Positions 41,926 to 51,951 of a DNA stretch of 64,000 nt are shown one piece after another (the first letter of the stretch is position 1; every line of letters begins with the position of its first letter). A program made the position numbers and the translations under genes. The notes beneath the pieces were generated by a model, which was given only the letters and a program-made list of their open reading frames with translations, made no database searches and was not told the origin of the DNA. The DNA is taken from NCBI GenBank assembly GCA_039191215.1, contig JBCCXT010000015.1:3395-67394 (forward strand). The letters are read 5' to 3'. Source of the stretch: HKCCE3408 sp039191215 (GTDB taxonomy: Bacteria > Pseudomonadota > Alphaproteobacteria > Rhodobacterales > Rhodobacteraceae).

Positions 41926-43062
41926 TCAGACCAAAAGTGCTGCCAAGATGGCGTTTAAAACCGGCCGACCACGCGGTGTGGTACCAATACGGCCACCGTC
42001 ACGCCAGACGAATCCATCCGATGTCAATTCATCTAACTTATTGATATTAAGAGCTTCTACCGCGCGATCGAGCTCGCAGCCCTCAGCTAAGCGCAAGCTC
42101 ATCATGACATATTCCACGGCGCGGTCTGCCGCACTCAACGGATCATAGACCGCATCGCCCGACCCCTGTTGCTCAACAGCCGACAACCAGGCTTCAGGCA
42201 TCATATGGCCTGCGGTCGCAACCCATGCTCCATCGCGATGCAACCGGCCATGCGCACCAGGTCCGATCCCCAGATACGATCCGCCGCGCCAATAGGTCAG
42301 GTTATGACGAGATTCCGCGCCGGGTCGGGCATGGTTGGATACCTCATAGGCCGCTAGGCCCACCTCGTTCATCTGATCCTGCGTCGCTTCAAAAAGATCT
42401 GCGGCCAAATCTTCGGCAGGTAAGCCCGCCAATCGGCCCCTTTCAAGCCGCGACGCAAACGCCGTGCCATCCTCAATCGTCAACTGGTAAAGCGACAGAT
42501 GATCAAGGCCCAAATCGACCGCCTCCGCCAGCTCCGCCTGCCAATCCGCCAGGCTTTGATCCTGCCGCGCGTAGATTAGGTCTGCGCTGACTGCGTTGAA
42601 AACCCGGCCCGCCGTTTCAACCGCTTTGCGCGCCTCCGCGGCGGAGTGCAACCGGCCCAAAGCGCGCAAATGTTCGTCCCTAAGGGATTGAACGCCAACA
42701 GAAACACGTGAAACGCCCGCATCTCGGTAGCCCTCGAACCGCGCCGCTTCGACCGAGGTCGGATTTGCCTCCAAAGTCACCTCATAATCATTTGCAACCG
42801 GCCAGGTTTTGCGGATCTCGGCCAAAATGTGATCAACCAAGTCTGGCGGCATCAAGGACGGTGTCCCGCCGCCAAAAAAAACGCTGGTGATCCGCGCCTC
42901 GCCGATGTCTTTATGAAAGCGGGAGATCTCGGACGCGAATGCCCGCGCCCAACGATTGTAATCGACCGACCGCGCCACATGGCTGTTGAAATCGCAATAG
43001 GGGCATTTGGCCTGGCAAAACGGCCAATGCACATAGACGGCCAGATCAGGTAGCAAGGGCAT
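41926..43062 (-). CDS. hemW: Heme chaperone HemW (radical SAM, HemN-like)
   Basis: HemW is a radical-SAM protein that inserts heme into targets; it is often misannotated as coproporphyrinogen oxidase HemN. From the ATG at 43062 (MPLLPDLAVYVHWPFC) it has 378 residues. The radical-SAM cysteines are Cys16, Cys20 and Cys23 (CQAKCPYC), and GGGTPSLMPPDLVDHIL follows. True HemN-specific residues are not evident. It overlaps rdgB by 17 bases. Confidence 0.92.
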   Translation of the reverse strand: MPLLPDLAVYVHWPFCQAKCPYCDFNSHVARSVDYNRWARAFASEISRFHKDIGEARITSVFFGGGTPSLMPPDLVDHILAEIRKTWPVANDYEVTLEANPTSVEAARFEGYRDAGVSRVSVGVQSLRDEHLRALGRLHSAAEARKAVETAGRVFNAVSADLIYARQDQSLADWQAELAEAVDLGLDHLSLYQLTIEDGTAFASRLERGRLAGLPAEDLAADLFEATQDQMNEVGLAAYEVSNHARPGAESRHNLTYWRGGSYLGIGPGAHGRLHRDGAWVATAGHMMPEAWLSAVEQQGSGDAVYDPLSAADRAVEYVMMSLRLAEGCELDRAVEALNINKLDELTSDGFVWRDGGRIGTTPRGRPVLNAILAALLV

Positions 43063-43654
43063 CCTCAAGAAGCGCAACCGCTCGCGCACGGTGGCTGATC
43101 TTGTTCTTTTCCCACCGATCCATCTCGCCAAAGGTCTGTGTGCGGCCTTCCGGCACAAAAATCGGGTCATAGCCGTGACCCTGCGCACCTCGCATCGGCC
43201 AAACGACCTGGCCCGGCATCACGCCGGGAAACACCTCATCATGTCCGTCGGGCCAAGCCAGCACCAAAGTGCAGCAAAACCGCGCCGTCCAGGGCTCCGG
43301 CACGCCGGAGGCGCAAAGCGCGTCATGGCTGCGCGTCATGGCCAGCACAAAGTCGCGTCCGTTTGGTGTCTCGGCCCAATCAGCGGTATAGACGCCGGGC
43401 GCGCCGTCAAGCGCATCGATCATAATCCCGCTTTCATCGGCCAGCGCAGGTAGGTCGGTCGCTTTTGCCGCGGCATGCGCCTTGATGCGGGCGTTTTCGA
43501 CAAAAGTCGTGCCCGTCTCTGGCGGTTCAGGCAGTCCAAAATCCGCAGCACTGCGCAATGTGATCCCGTGGCGGTCCAGCAACGCGCGCATTTCTTCGAT
43601 TTTGCCCTGGTTGTGAGAGGCCAAGACCAATTCCGGCCCCGCAAAACGGCGCAT
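43046..43654 (-). CDS. rdgB: Non-canonical purine NTP pyrophosphatase (RdgB/HAM1)
   Basis: RdgB removes dITP, XTP and similar from the nucleotide pool. The 202-residue protein contains VLASHNQGKIEEMRALL, TTFVENARIKAHAAA and ADESGIMIDALDGAPGV, as well as HGYDPIFVPEG and FGEMDRWEKNKISHRARA. It is in a minus-strand operon rph-rdgB-hemW with overlaps at both ends. Confidence 0.95.
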   Translation of the reverse strand: MRRFAGPELVLASHNQGKIEEMRALLDRHGITLRSAADFGLPEPPETGTTFVENARIKAHAAAKATDLPALADESGIMIDALDGAPGVYTADWAETPNGRDFVLAMTRSHDALCASGVPEPWTARFCCTLVLAWPDGHDEVFPGVMPGQVVWPMRGAQGHGYDPIFVPEGRTQTFGEMDRWEKNKISHRARAVALLEDALAT

Positions 43655-44367
43655 CAGCCAACAGCCTCCTTTTGCGCGGCGACAAGCTGAGCGACACCGG
43701 CTTCGGCCAGGCCAAGCAGTGTCTCCAGCTCCTCGCGGGAAAAGGTCGCGCCTTCGGCTGATGCCTGCAATTCGATCATCCGGCCGGCACCTGTCATCAC
43801 AAAATTACCATCCGTGCCCGCTTCGCTGTCTTCTGCGTAGTCAAGATCGAGGACAGGCTGCCCGGCATAAATGCCGCAGGATACGGCGGCCACGTGATCG
43901 GTGATCGGATCGGTGACGATATCGCCCGCCGCGATCAGCTTTTGCACCGCAAGTTTAAGCGCAACCCAACCGCCCGTGATCGCGGCACAGCGCGTCCCGC
44001 CATCGGCTTGGATGACATCACAATCGACAGTGATCTGGCGCTCTCCCAACGCGACGCGATCAATACCGGCCCGCAAAGATCGGCCAATAAGACGCTGAAT
44101 TTCCTGCGTTCTTCCAGATTGCTTGCCCGCGGCGGCTTCCCTTCGCATGCGCGTATGGGTCGCGCGCGGCAGCATGCCGTATTCTGCCGTAACCCAGCCA
44201 AGCCCGGAATTTTTCAGAAACGGCGGCACCCGCTCTTCCAAGCTTGCCGTGCAAAGCACATGCGTGCCGCCATTGCGGATCATGCAGGATCCTTCGGCAT
44301 GTTCCGTGACGCCCGTTTCAATGCTAATCGAGCGCATCTGGTTTAGTTCCCGTCCCGATGGGCGCAT
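43654..44367 (-). CDS. rph: Ribonuclease PH
   Basis: RNase PH is a phosphorolytic 3'-exonuclease that trims tRNA precursors. From the ATG at 44367 (MRPSGRELNQMRSISIETG) it has 237 residues, as usual. The motifs GWVTAEYGMLPRATHTRMRRE and LDLDYAEDSEAGTDGNFVMTG are conserved. It is divergent from hrcA over about 85 bp and overlaps rdgB by one base. Confidence 0.96.
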   Translation of the reverse strand: MRPSGRELNQMRSISIETGVTEHAEGSCMIRNGGTHVLCTASLEERVPPFLKNSGLGWVTAEYGMLPRATHTRMRREAAAGKQSGRTQEIQRLIGRSLRAGIDRVALGERQITVDCDVIQADGGTRCAAITGGWVALKLAVQKLIAAGDIVTDPITDHVAAVSCGIYAGQPVLDLDYAEDSEAGTDGNFVMTGAGRMIELQASAEGATFSREELETLLGLAEAGVAQLVAAQKEAVG

Positions 44368-44453
44368 GTGCCAACTCCTGCTAGTCAGGTTCCGCGTCAC
44401 CGATAGTCCGACGATGCAATTGACCGCAAGGGCCTGGCGTTCCTAAATGTAGA

Positions 44454-45524
44454 ATGGACATGTCAGAACACGCCAACATCATCGACGAACTCAACGAGCG
44501 CTCGCGCGAAGTGTTCCGCCGTGTGGTCGAGGGCTATCTCAATACGGGTGAGCCGGTCGGCTCGCGCACACTGACCCGGAGCATGGCTGAAAAGGTCTCT
44601 GCGGCCACTGTACGAAACGTCATGCAAGACCTTGAGTTTCTGGGACTTCTCGACAGCCCACATGTCTCGGCAGGCCGTGTGCCGACGCAACTTGGTTTGC
44701 GCATGTTCGTCGACGGCCTACTTGAAATGCGCGATCTCACGGATGATGATCGGGCCAAGATCGACGAGACGATGGGTTCAAATGCAACCGATTTGTCGTC
44801 TGCACTTGATCGGGTCGGTTCAGCGCTGTCCGGGTTGACCCAAGGCGCCTCGCTGGTTTTGGCCCCGAAACACGAAGCACCAATCAAGCACATCGAATTT
44901 GTCGCGCTGACCGATGACCAGGCGCTTGTGGTGCTAGTCTTTGCCGATGGCCATGTTGAAAACCGCCTGTTTCACCCACCACCGGGGCAGACGCCATCTT
45001 CCCTGCGTGAAGCGGCCAATTTCCTCAATGCTTTAGCCCAAGGCAAGACAATCAGCGATTTGCGCTGCACAATTGCGCGCGAGATCACCGAACGGCGCCG
45101 CGAGATCGACATCCTCGCTCAAGGATTGATCGAAAGCGGCATGGCGGTTTGGGAAAATGAAACCGCAAGCGTTGGCCGATTGATCGTGCGGGGCCGGTCT
45201 AACCTGCTCGATGATACGCCTGAGACGGACGATCTCGACCGTATCCGCATGCTATTTGATGATTTGGAGCGTAAACGCGATATCGAAAGTTTTCTCGAAC
45301 TGACCGAAGATGCCGATGGCGTGCGCATATTCATAGGCTCTGAAAACAAGTTATTTTCACTTTCGGGTTCCTCTCTGGTCGTCTCTCCTTATATGAACTC
45401 AGATCGGAAGATTCTTGGTGCGATCGGGGTCATTGGGCCGACTCGTCTCAACTATGGCCGGATCGTTCCGATTGTGGATTACACCGCGCAGATGGTCGGC
45501 AGATTGATGTCTGACCGGGGCTGA
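44454..45524 (+). CDS. hrcA: Heat-inducible transcription repressor HrcA
   Basis: HrcA represses chaperonin genes at CIRCE elements. The 356-residue protein has an N-terminal winged helix (LNERSREVFRRVVEGYLNTG and KVSAATVRNVMQDLEFLGLL) and the GAF-like HrcA core ending NYGRIVPIVDYTAQMVGRLM. A second ATG at 44460 is possible. No CIRCE (TTAGCACTC-N9-GAGTGCTAA) was found in front of hrcA, dnaK or hslV here; its targets would be groESL, outside the window. grpE follows after 26 bp. Confidence 0.94.
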   Translation: MDMSEHANIIDELNERSREVFRRVVEGYLNTGEPVGSRTLTRSMAEKVSAATVRNVMQDLEFLGLLDSPHVSAGRVPTQLGLRMFVDGLLEMRDLTDDDRAKIDETMGSNATDLSSALDRVGSALSGLTQGASLVLAPKHEAPIKHIEFVALTDDQALVVLVFADGHVENRLFHPPPGQTPSSLREAANFLNALAQGKTISDLRCTIAREITERRREIDILAQGLIESGMAVWENETASVGRLIVRGRSNLLDDTPETDDLDRIRMLFDDLERKRDIESFLELTEDADGVRIFIGSENKLFSLSGSSLVVSPYMNSDRKILGAIGVIGPTRLNYGRIVPIVDYTAQMVGRLMSDRG

Positions 45525-45550
45525 CGGGGCTAGAAGGACCAGAGGACCAA

Positions 45551-46114
45551 ATGGGCGAGCCGAAAGACGACGGGTTTTTGGACGACATTGAAGCGCTTGA
45601 AGCCGAAATAGAAGCGGCAGAGGCGGCTGAGCCAAGCATCGAGGAGGAAGAACTCGATGCGCTCCGGGCGGAACGCGATGAGTTGAAAGACAGGCTCCTT
45701 CGCGTTCTGGCGGAATCGGAAAATGTCCGAAAACGGGCTGAACGTGACCGCCGCGAGGCTGAACAATATGGCGGCTCGAAACTCGTGCGCGATCTGCTGC
45801 CCGTCTACGACAACCTTCGCCGCGCGCTGGATGCGGCAGGTGAGGAGAGCCGTGCCGCGGCGGGCCCGGTCATCGAAGGGGTCGAGCTGACATTGCGCGA
45901 ATTGATCAATGTCTTTGGAAAACATGGGGTTACACCCATCGCGCCAGAGGTTGGCGACAAATTTAACCCCACCAATCACCAGGCGATGTTTGAGGCCCCG
46001 CTTCCCGATACAAAAGCCGGTGACATTATCCAAGTCATGGCCGAAGGCTTTATGCTGCACGATAGGTTGCTGCGCCCGGCACAAGTTGGCGTGTCCTCGA
46101 CCCCGGCGAGCTAA
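45551..46114 (+). CDS. grpE: Nucleotide exchange factor GrpE
   Basis: GrpE releases ADP from DnaK. The 187-residue protein has an acidic N-terminus, a long helical coiled-coil (about 28-90: RAERDELKDRLLRVLAESEN) and the beta-domain with the GHPFNPxxHQAM-like segment VGDKFNPTNHQAMFEAP and ending VGVSSTPAS. It is paired with hrcA upstream; dnaK and dnaJ lie 6 kb away. It converges with mutS with a 4-base overlap. Confidence 0.95.
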   Translation: MGEPKDDGFLDDIEALEAEIEAAEAAEPSIEEEELDALRAERDELKDRLLRVLAESENVRKRAERDRREAEQYGGSKLVRDLLPVYDNLRRALDAAGEESRAAAGPVIEGVELTLRELINVFGKHGVTPIAPEVGDKFNPTNHQAMFEAPLPDTKAGDIIQVMAEGFMLHDRLLRPAQVGVSSTPAS

Positions 46115-48735
46115 TCCGGCAGCTCGGCACGCAATTCGTAGAGCATCTGAAGCGCCTCACGCGGGCTGAGCGTATCGGGGTCGATCCCGCGCAGCTTGTC
46201 TTCGAGATCTGAGGACTTGGCTGGTGGCGGCGCCGCGATTGTGGCGCTAAACAGCGGTAAATCATCGACAATCGCGCGCCGGTCCTGTTGGCCTTCGCGC
46301 TCGCCCCGTTCCAGCGCTTCGAGAACGGATTTGGCGCGTGTCACCACGCTTTGTGGCAATCCGGCAAGTTTCGCGACCTGCACGCCGTAGGACCCGTCTG
46401 CCGCGCCCGGCAGAACCTCGTGCAGGAAGACCACATCGCCTTCCCATTCCCGTACCGCGACGGTGGCGTTTGAGACCTCCTGCAGGCGGTGGCTTAATTG
46501 CGTGAGCTCATGATAATGGGTCGCGAACAGCGCACGGCAGCAATTCACGCTGTGCAGATGCTCCAAGACCGCCCAGGCAATCGACAATCCGTCATAGGTC
46601 GCGGTGCCGCGTCCGATCTCGTCCAGGATGACCAAGGCCCGGCTGTCGGCCTGGTTCAGAATGGCGGCAGTCTCGACCATTTCAACCATGAAAGTCGATT
46701 GGCCGCGGGCCAGATCGTCAGAGGCGCCGACGCGGCTGAATACCTGGCTGACGAGCCCCATTTTTGCTGACGAAGAAGGCACGAAACTACCCATTTGTGC
46801 CAAAATTGCAATCAGTGCATTCTGTCTAAGCCAAGTTGATTTACCGGCCATATTTGGCCCAGTCAGAAGGGTGATGGCGGCGGCCTCTCCCTCGGCGGAC
46901 AGGGCGCAATCATTGGCGATGAAGGGCTGTCCGGCCCGGCGCAGCGCCGCTTCGACGACGGGGTGACGACCGCCGGAAATTTCAAACCGGCGGCTTTCAT
47001 CGATCTCGGGTCGTGTCCAGTTCAGCTCTTCGGCAAGCGTTGCAAGGCCTGCGGCCAGATCCAGTTCCGTCAAGGCTTTGGCGACCCCGCCAATGGCAGC
47101 GTGGGCATCAAGACAGGCTTGCGAGAGCTCGGCGAAGATTCGCGCCTCGATCTCTTGGGCCAGACCGCCCGCATTCAGGATGCGGGTCTCCAGCGCGCTC
47201 AGCTCGGTTGTGGTAAAGCGCACCGCATTGGCCGTTGTCTGGCGGTGAATGAAGCGATCCGATAGCGGCGGCGCGAGCATCTTCTTGGCATGTGTCGCGG
47301 GTGTCTCAATAAAGTAGCCTAAAACGTTGTTATGTTTGATCTTTAGCGCCGCGATTCCGGCCTCATCACCATAACTTTGCTGCAGGCCCGCAACAACGCC
47401 GCGACCCTCATCGCGAAGCTGACGCGCGCCGTCGAGTTCTGCGTCATACCCCTCGGCCACAAATCCGCCATCGCGCATCAACAAAGGCGGCTCGGCAACA
47501 AGTGCTGCACCCAACAGATCGCGCAGCGCATCATGGCCGGCAAGCGCGGCGCAAGCTTGCAAAAGCAGGCTTGGCAGATCCTTGGGGAGCTGGGCGTTGA
47601 TCGCCCGGGCCGCCTCAAGCCCTGCCCGAATCGCAGTCAGGTCGCGCGGGCCGCCCCGGCCGATCGCCAACCGTGACAGCGCGCGGTCAAGATCAGGCAC
47701 AGTTCGCAGCGCAGTTTGCAGATCGCGGCGTGCCTCGGCCTCCGCCAGCCAATGCGCCACGGCGTCGAGGCGTTCATTGATGGCCATGCGGCGCGTCAGC
47801 GGGCTTGCCAGTCGTTGCTCCAGCAGCCGCCCGCCTGCCGCCGTCATCGTGCGGTCGATTGTGGCCAAAAGGCTGCCCGCTCGGCCGCCCGACAAGGCCG
47901 CGGTCAACTCCAAGTTACGCCGGGTGGCAGCATCGATCTGCATAATCGCGCCCTGCTCGGTCCGCACTGGGATGGCCAGGCGCGGCAGATTGCCTTTCTG
48001 GGTGAGCTCGAGGTAGTCGACAACAGCACCCATGGCAGAAAGTTCCGCCCGCCCAAACGCGCCGAAACCTTCAAGCGTTTCAACACCATAAAGCGCTTTC
48101 AGACGAAGCTCCGCGCCCGCGCTGTCAAAGCTTGCACCGGCCATCGCGGTTACCGCATCCATCTCGCCCAGCACTTGGGGCGGATCGATGCCGTCGCGCA
48201 CCAGCACCTCAGCTGGTTGCAGCCGCGCCAGCTCTGGGCCCAATCGCACAGCCGCGCAGGGCATGACCGAAAACGCCCCTGTGGAAATATCGGCCCAAGC
48301 CAGCGCGCCATCGCCGCGGATCTCCGACCAGGCAGCAAGGTAGTTGTGCTGACGCGGCTCCAGCAAGGCGTCTTCGGTCAAGGTGCCGGGCGTTACCAGG
48401 CGCACAACCTCACGCCGGACGACCGCCTTTGAGCCGCGCTTTTTCGCCTCGGCTGGGTCCTCCATCTGCTCACAAATGGCAACGCGAAAGCCCTTGCGGA
48501 TCAGCGTCAGCAAATAGCCTTCGGCGGCATGCGCGGGCACGCCGCACATCGCGATATCCTGGCCCGCATGTTTGCCGCGTTTTGTCAGCGCGATATCCAG
48601 CGCCTCGGCCGCCGCGACCGCGTCTTCGAAAAACATCTCGTAGAAATCGCCCATCCGGTAGAACAACAGCGCATCTTTATGCCCGCCCTTGATCTCCAGA
48701 TACTGCGCCATCATCGGCGTGGTTTCGGCCGCCAT
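46111..48735 (-). CDS. mutS: DNA mismatch repair protein MutS
   Basis: MutS recognises mismatches and recruits MutL. The 874-residue protein has the N-terminal mismatch-binding motif LLFYRMGDFYEMFFEDA (Phe-x-Glu wedge: GDFYEMF), connector, core and clamp domains, and the C-terminal ATPase with Walker A LTGPNMAGKSTWLRQ and LVILDEIGRGTATYDG, plus LFATHYHELTQL. Size and all motifs are normal. It is divergent from maeB across 91 bp. Confidence 0.97.
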   Translation of the reverse strand: MAAETTPMMAQYLEIKGGHKDALLFYRMGDFYEMFFEDAVAAAEALDIALTKRGKHAGQDIAMCGVPAHAAEGYLLTLIRKGFRVAICEQMEDPAEAKKRGSKAVVRREVVRLVTPGTLTEDALLEPRQHNYLAAWSEIRGDGALAWADISTGAFSVMPCAAVRLGPELARLQPAEVLVRDGIDPPQVLGEMDAVTAMAGASFDSAGAELRLKALYGVETLEGFGAFGRAELSAMGAVVDYLELTQKGNLPRLAIPVRTEQGAIMQIDAATRRNLELTAALSGGRAGSLLATIDRTMTAAGGRLLEQRLASPLTRRMAINERLDAVAHWLAEAEARRDLQTALRTVPDLDRALSRLAIGRGGPRDLTAIRAGLEAARAINAQLPKDLPSLLLQACAALAGHDALRDLLGAALVAEPPLLMRDGGFVAEGYDAELDGARQLRDEGRGVVAGLQQSYGDEAGIAALKIKHNNVLGYFIETPATHAKKMLAPPLSDRFIHRQTTANAVRFTTTELSALETRILNAGGLAQEIEARIFAELSQACLDAHAAIGGVAKALTELDLAAGLATLAEELNWTRPEIDESRRFEISGGRHPVVEAALRRAGQPFIANDCALSAEGEAAAITLLTGPNMAGKSTWLRQNALIAILAQMGSFVPSSSAKMGLVSQVFSRVGASDDLARGQSTFMVEMVETAAILNQADSRALVILDEIGRGTATYDGLSIAWAVLEHLHSVNCCRALFATHYHELTQLSHRLQEVSNATVAVREWEGDVVFLHEVLPGAADGSYGVQVAKLAGLPQSVVTRAKSVLEALERGEREGQQDRRAIVDDLPLFSATIAAPPPAKSSDLEDKLRGIDPDTLSPREALQMLYELRAELPD

Positions 48736-48826
48736 ATCCCCCCCGCGCTCGCGATCGGACGGAGACTAACCGTTGCTTCCCGGACCGAAAAGCCAATAGC
48801 TTGATCTTCCACGGGAGGGACGTTTC

Positions 48827-51094
48827 ATGCCATCGAACACCAAGATCACGCGCGAAGAAGCGTTGGCCTATCATCTGGAGCCAAATCCCGGAAAGATCGA
48901 CATCCAGGCCTCCACCCCGATGGCCACGCAGCGCGACCTGTCGCTGGCCTATAGCCCCGGTGTCGCTGTGCCCTGCGAAGCCATCGCCGCAGACCCCGCG
49001 ACTGCGTATGACTACACCACCAAGGGCAATATGGTGGCTGTCATTTCGAACGGGACGGCTGTCTTGGGTCTTGGCAATCTCGGTGCGCTTGCCTCAAAGC
49101 CAGTGATGGAAGGTAAATCCGTCCTGTTCAAGCGCTTCGCCGATATCAATTCGATTGATCTTGAGGTGGATACCGAAGACGCGGATGATTTTATCAACGC
49201 GGTCAAGCTTTTGGGTCCGTCTTTTGGCGGGATCAACCTCGAAGATATCAAGGCGCCGGAGTGTTTCATCATCGAAAGCCGCCTTAAGGAAATGATGGAT
49301 ATCCCGGTTTTCCACGACGACCAGCACGGTACAGCCGTGATCTGCGCGGCGGGCCTGATCAACGCCCTGCATATTTCCGGCAAGAAGATCGAAGATTGCC
49401 AGATTGTGCTGAATGGGGCAGGTGCGGCCGGGATTGCCTGCATCGAGCTTTTGAAATCGATGGGCGCGCGGCACGAAAACTGCATAGTTTGTGACACAAA
49501 AGGCGTCATCTACCAGGGCCGGTCCGAGGGGATGAACCAGTGGAAATCCGGCCATGCGATCAAGACCGATCTGCGAGAATTGAGCGAGGCGATGGTCGGC
49601 GCAGATGTGTTTTTGGGGGTCAGTGTGAAAGGCGCCGTGACCGCCGATATGGTGCAGTCGATGGCCGACAATCCGGTCATCTTTGCGATGGCCAACCCAG
49701 ATCCAGAGATCACACCCGAAGAGGCCAGATCGGTGCGCGGTGACGTGATCGTCGCAACTGGCCGGTCGGACTATCCCAACCAGGTCAACAATGTACTGGG
49801 ATTTCCCTATTTGTTTCGCGGTGCGCTTGATATTCATGCGCGTGCGATCAATGACGAGATGAAGATCGCCTGTGCCGAGGCATTGGCCGAGCTCGCCCGC
49901 CGCGACGTACCCGATGAAGTCGCCATGGCCTATGGCCGCAAGCTGAGTTTCGGGCGCGATTACATCATTCCCACGCCGTTCGACCCGCGGCTGATCTACA
50001 CAATCCCGCCTGCCGTGGCGCGCGCGGGCATGGATACCGGCGTTGCCCGCCGACCGATTGTCGATCTTGACGGATATGGCGAAAAGCTTCGCCAAAGGCT
50101 CGACCCGACGGCCTCGATCCTGCAGGGCATCAATAACCGGGCGCGCAAGGCCCAGGCCCGGATGATCTTTGCCGAGGGCGATGATGTTCGGGTGCTGCGT
50201 GCCGCGGTGGCCTATCAGCGCAACGGGTTGGGCAAAGCATTGGTCGTTGGGCGCGAGGCGGACGTGCAGGAACAGCTCGACAGCGTCGGGTTGAGCGACG
50301 CGTTCCGCGAATTGGAGATTGTGAATGCGGCGAACACCCAGCATCTGGAGACCTACAAGGCCTATTTGTATGAGCGGCTGCAACGCAAAGGGTTCGATCA
50401 ACGCGACATTCACCGCATGGCCAGCCGTGACAGGCACGTCTTTGGCGCGCTGATGCTGGCCCATGGCCACGGTGACGGTCTTGTCACCGGTGCGACCCGG
50501 AAATCGGCGCAAGTGATGGAGCTGATCGGCCATGTATTTGATGCCAAAGCGGCCGATGGCGCGGTTGGCATCACGGTGCTGATCCAGAAGGGCCGCATCG
50601 TTTTGATCGGCGACACCTTGGTACATGAATGGCCCGATGAGGCGGATTTGGCTCTAATTTCCAAGCGTGGCGCTGAGGTTGCGCGCGCCTTGGGATTGGA
50701 GCCGCGCGTTGCCTTTGTCAGTTTCTCCACCTTCGGCTATCCAGTATCCGAGCGGGCCGAAAAGATGCTGCGTGCGCCGAAAGTCCTTGAAAGTGAGGGC
50801 GTCGATTTTGAGTTTGAGGGCGAGATGACAGTTGATGTGGCAATGAACCCGGATGCGGCGGCGGCATACCCGTTTTCGCGCCTGTCCGGTCCGGCTAACA
50901 TCTTGGTTGTCCCGGCGCGGCATTCGGCTTCGATCTCGGTCAAATTGATGCAGGAAATGGCGGGCGCGACGGTGATCGGCCCGATCTTGACCGGGCTCGA
51001 TCGTCCGGTTCAGATCGCCTCGACCGTGTCCACATCGGGCGATATTTTGAACATGGCCGTGATGGCCGCTTGCGAAGTTGGGGCGGCGCGATGA
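48827..51094 (+). CDS. maeB: NADP-dependent malic enzyme (MaeB type, with phosphotransacetylase-like domain)
   Basis: It decarboxylates malate to pyruvate with NADPH production. The 755-residue protein has an N-terminal malic domain (VGVAVPCEAI, VFHDDQHGTAVICAAGL, GAGAAGIACIELL; about 1-430) and a C-terminal phosphate-acetyltransferase-like regulatory domain (about 430-755; RMASRDRHVFGALMLAHGHG). The fused form is normal in alphaproteobacteria and is controlled by acetyl-CoA. Its stop overlaps the ribokinase-like gene (ATGA). Confidence 0.95.
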   Translation: MPSNTKITREEALAYHLEPNPGKIDIQASTPMATQRDLSLAYSPGVAVPCEAIAADPATAYDYTTKGNMVAVISNGTAVLGLGNLGALASKPVMEGKSVLFKRFADINSIDLEVDTEDADDFINAVKLLGPSFGGINLEDIKAPECFIIESRLKEMMDIPVFHDDQHGTAVICAAGLINALHISGKKIEDCQIVLNGAGAAGIACIELLKSMGARHENCIVCDTKGVIYQGRSEGMNQWKSGHAIKTDLRELSEAMVGADVFLGVSVKGAVTADMVQSMADNPVIFAMANPDPEITPEEARSVRGDVIVATGRSDYPNQVNNVLGFPYLFRGALDIHARAINDEMKIACAEALAELARRDVPDEVAMAYGRKLSFGRDYIIPTPFDPRLIYTIPPAVARAGMDTGVARRPIVDLDGYGEKLRQRLDPTASILQGINNRARKAQARMIFAEGDDVRVLRAAVAYQRNGLGKALVVGREADVQEQLDSVGLSDAFRELEIVNAANTQHLETYKAYLYERLQRKGFDQRDIHRMASRDRHVFGALMLAHGHGDGLVTGATRKSAQVMELIGHVFDAKAADGAVGITVLIQKGRIVLIGDTLVHEWPDEADLALISKRGAEVARALGLEPRVAFVSFSTFGYPVSERAEKMLRAPKVLESEGVDFEFEGEMTVDVAMNPDAAAAYPFSRLSGPANILVVPARHSASISVKLMQEMAGATVIGPILTGLDRPVQIASTVSTSGDILNMAVMAACEVGAAR

Positions 51095-51951
51095 TCCTGA
51101 ATGTCGGATCGATCAATATCGATTTGGTCTATCGCGTCCCGCACTTGGTTCGTCCCGGCGAAACGCTGGCCGCAGAAAAGTTCACGCGCAATCTCGGCGG
51201 CAAGGGGGCAAACCAATCCATTGCCGCCGCAAAGGCGGGCGCTTCGGTCATGCATTGCGGCGCGGTTGGCTATGACGGGCATGATTATGTGAAAGAGCTG
51301 GCCGATGCGGGTGTGTCCACCGATACGATCGAAATCTTGAGCGAGCCGACCGGTCATGCCGTTGTTGCCGTCGATGCAGAAGGTGAAAACTCGATTATGC
51401 TCTTTGCCGGGGCAAATCACGCCATCGCGGACAGGCTGCTGGACGATGCCTTTGCCGATATTGGGCCAGATGACTGGGTCATGCTGCAAAATGAGGTGCA
51501 GGTGAACGTGGAGGCTGCCGTGCGCGCCCGCGGAAAGGGCGCAAGTGTCGTCTATTCCGCCGCGCCATTCGATCCCGATGCTGTGATGGATATCCTACCG
51601 TTCATCACACATCTGCTCCTGAACGAGATCGAAAACGCCGCGCTGGACCATTTGAGCGTGCCGGTGCCCGACACGATCATCCGGGTTGTGACCCAGGGTG
51701 CTGCTGGTGCAACATGGCTGGCCCAAAGCCAGAACATGCATGTCGCGGCATTTGATGTGCCTGACGTTCTTGACACAACCGGCGCGGGCGATTGCTTTGC
51801 GGGAAATTTGGTTGCCGCTCTGGAACGCGGCATGTCGCCAATTGACGCGGTTTACTTTGCGCAAGCGGCGGCGGCGATCCAAATCACCCGAAACGGTGCG
51901 GCCCCTGCCATGCCAAGCCGCGCTGAGATTGAGGCATTCTTGGCGACTTAA
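51091..51951 (+). CDS. PfkB-family carbohydrate kinase, ribokinase-like
   Basis: A 286-residue sugar kinase. The N-terminal MILNVGSINIDLVYRVPHLV with GGKGANQSIAAAKAG is typical of ribokinase, and the C-terminal PfkB signature DVLDTTGAGDCFAGNLVAAL carries the catalytic Asp. Ribokinase is most likely but the sugar is not provable. The ATG at 51091 overlaps maeB by 4 bases; the stop overlaps convergent dnaJ by 4 bases. Confidence 0.88.
   Translation: MILNVGSINIDLVYRVPHLVRPGETLAAEKFTRNLGGKGANQSIAAAKAGASVMHCGAVGYDGHDYVKELADAGVSTDTIEILSEPTGHAVVAVDAEGENSIMLFAGANHAIADRLLDDAFADIGPDDWVMLQNEVQVNVEAAVRARGKGASVVYSAAPFDPDAVMDILPFITHLLLNEIENAALDHLSVPVPDTIIRVVTQGAAGATWLAQSQNMHVAAFDVPDVLDTTGAGDCFAGNLVAALERGMSPIDAVYFAQAAAAIQITRNGAAPAMPSRAEIEAFLAT

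Noticed and set aside
42700..42715. A third parS-like sequence inside hemW (AACACGTGAAAC core)
   Set aside because: Only the right half and centre match; the left half reads GAAAC rather than TGTTTC, so it is not a palindrome and unlikely to bind ParB.
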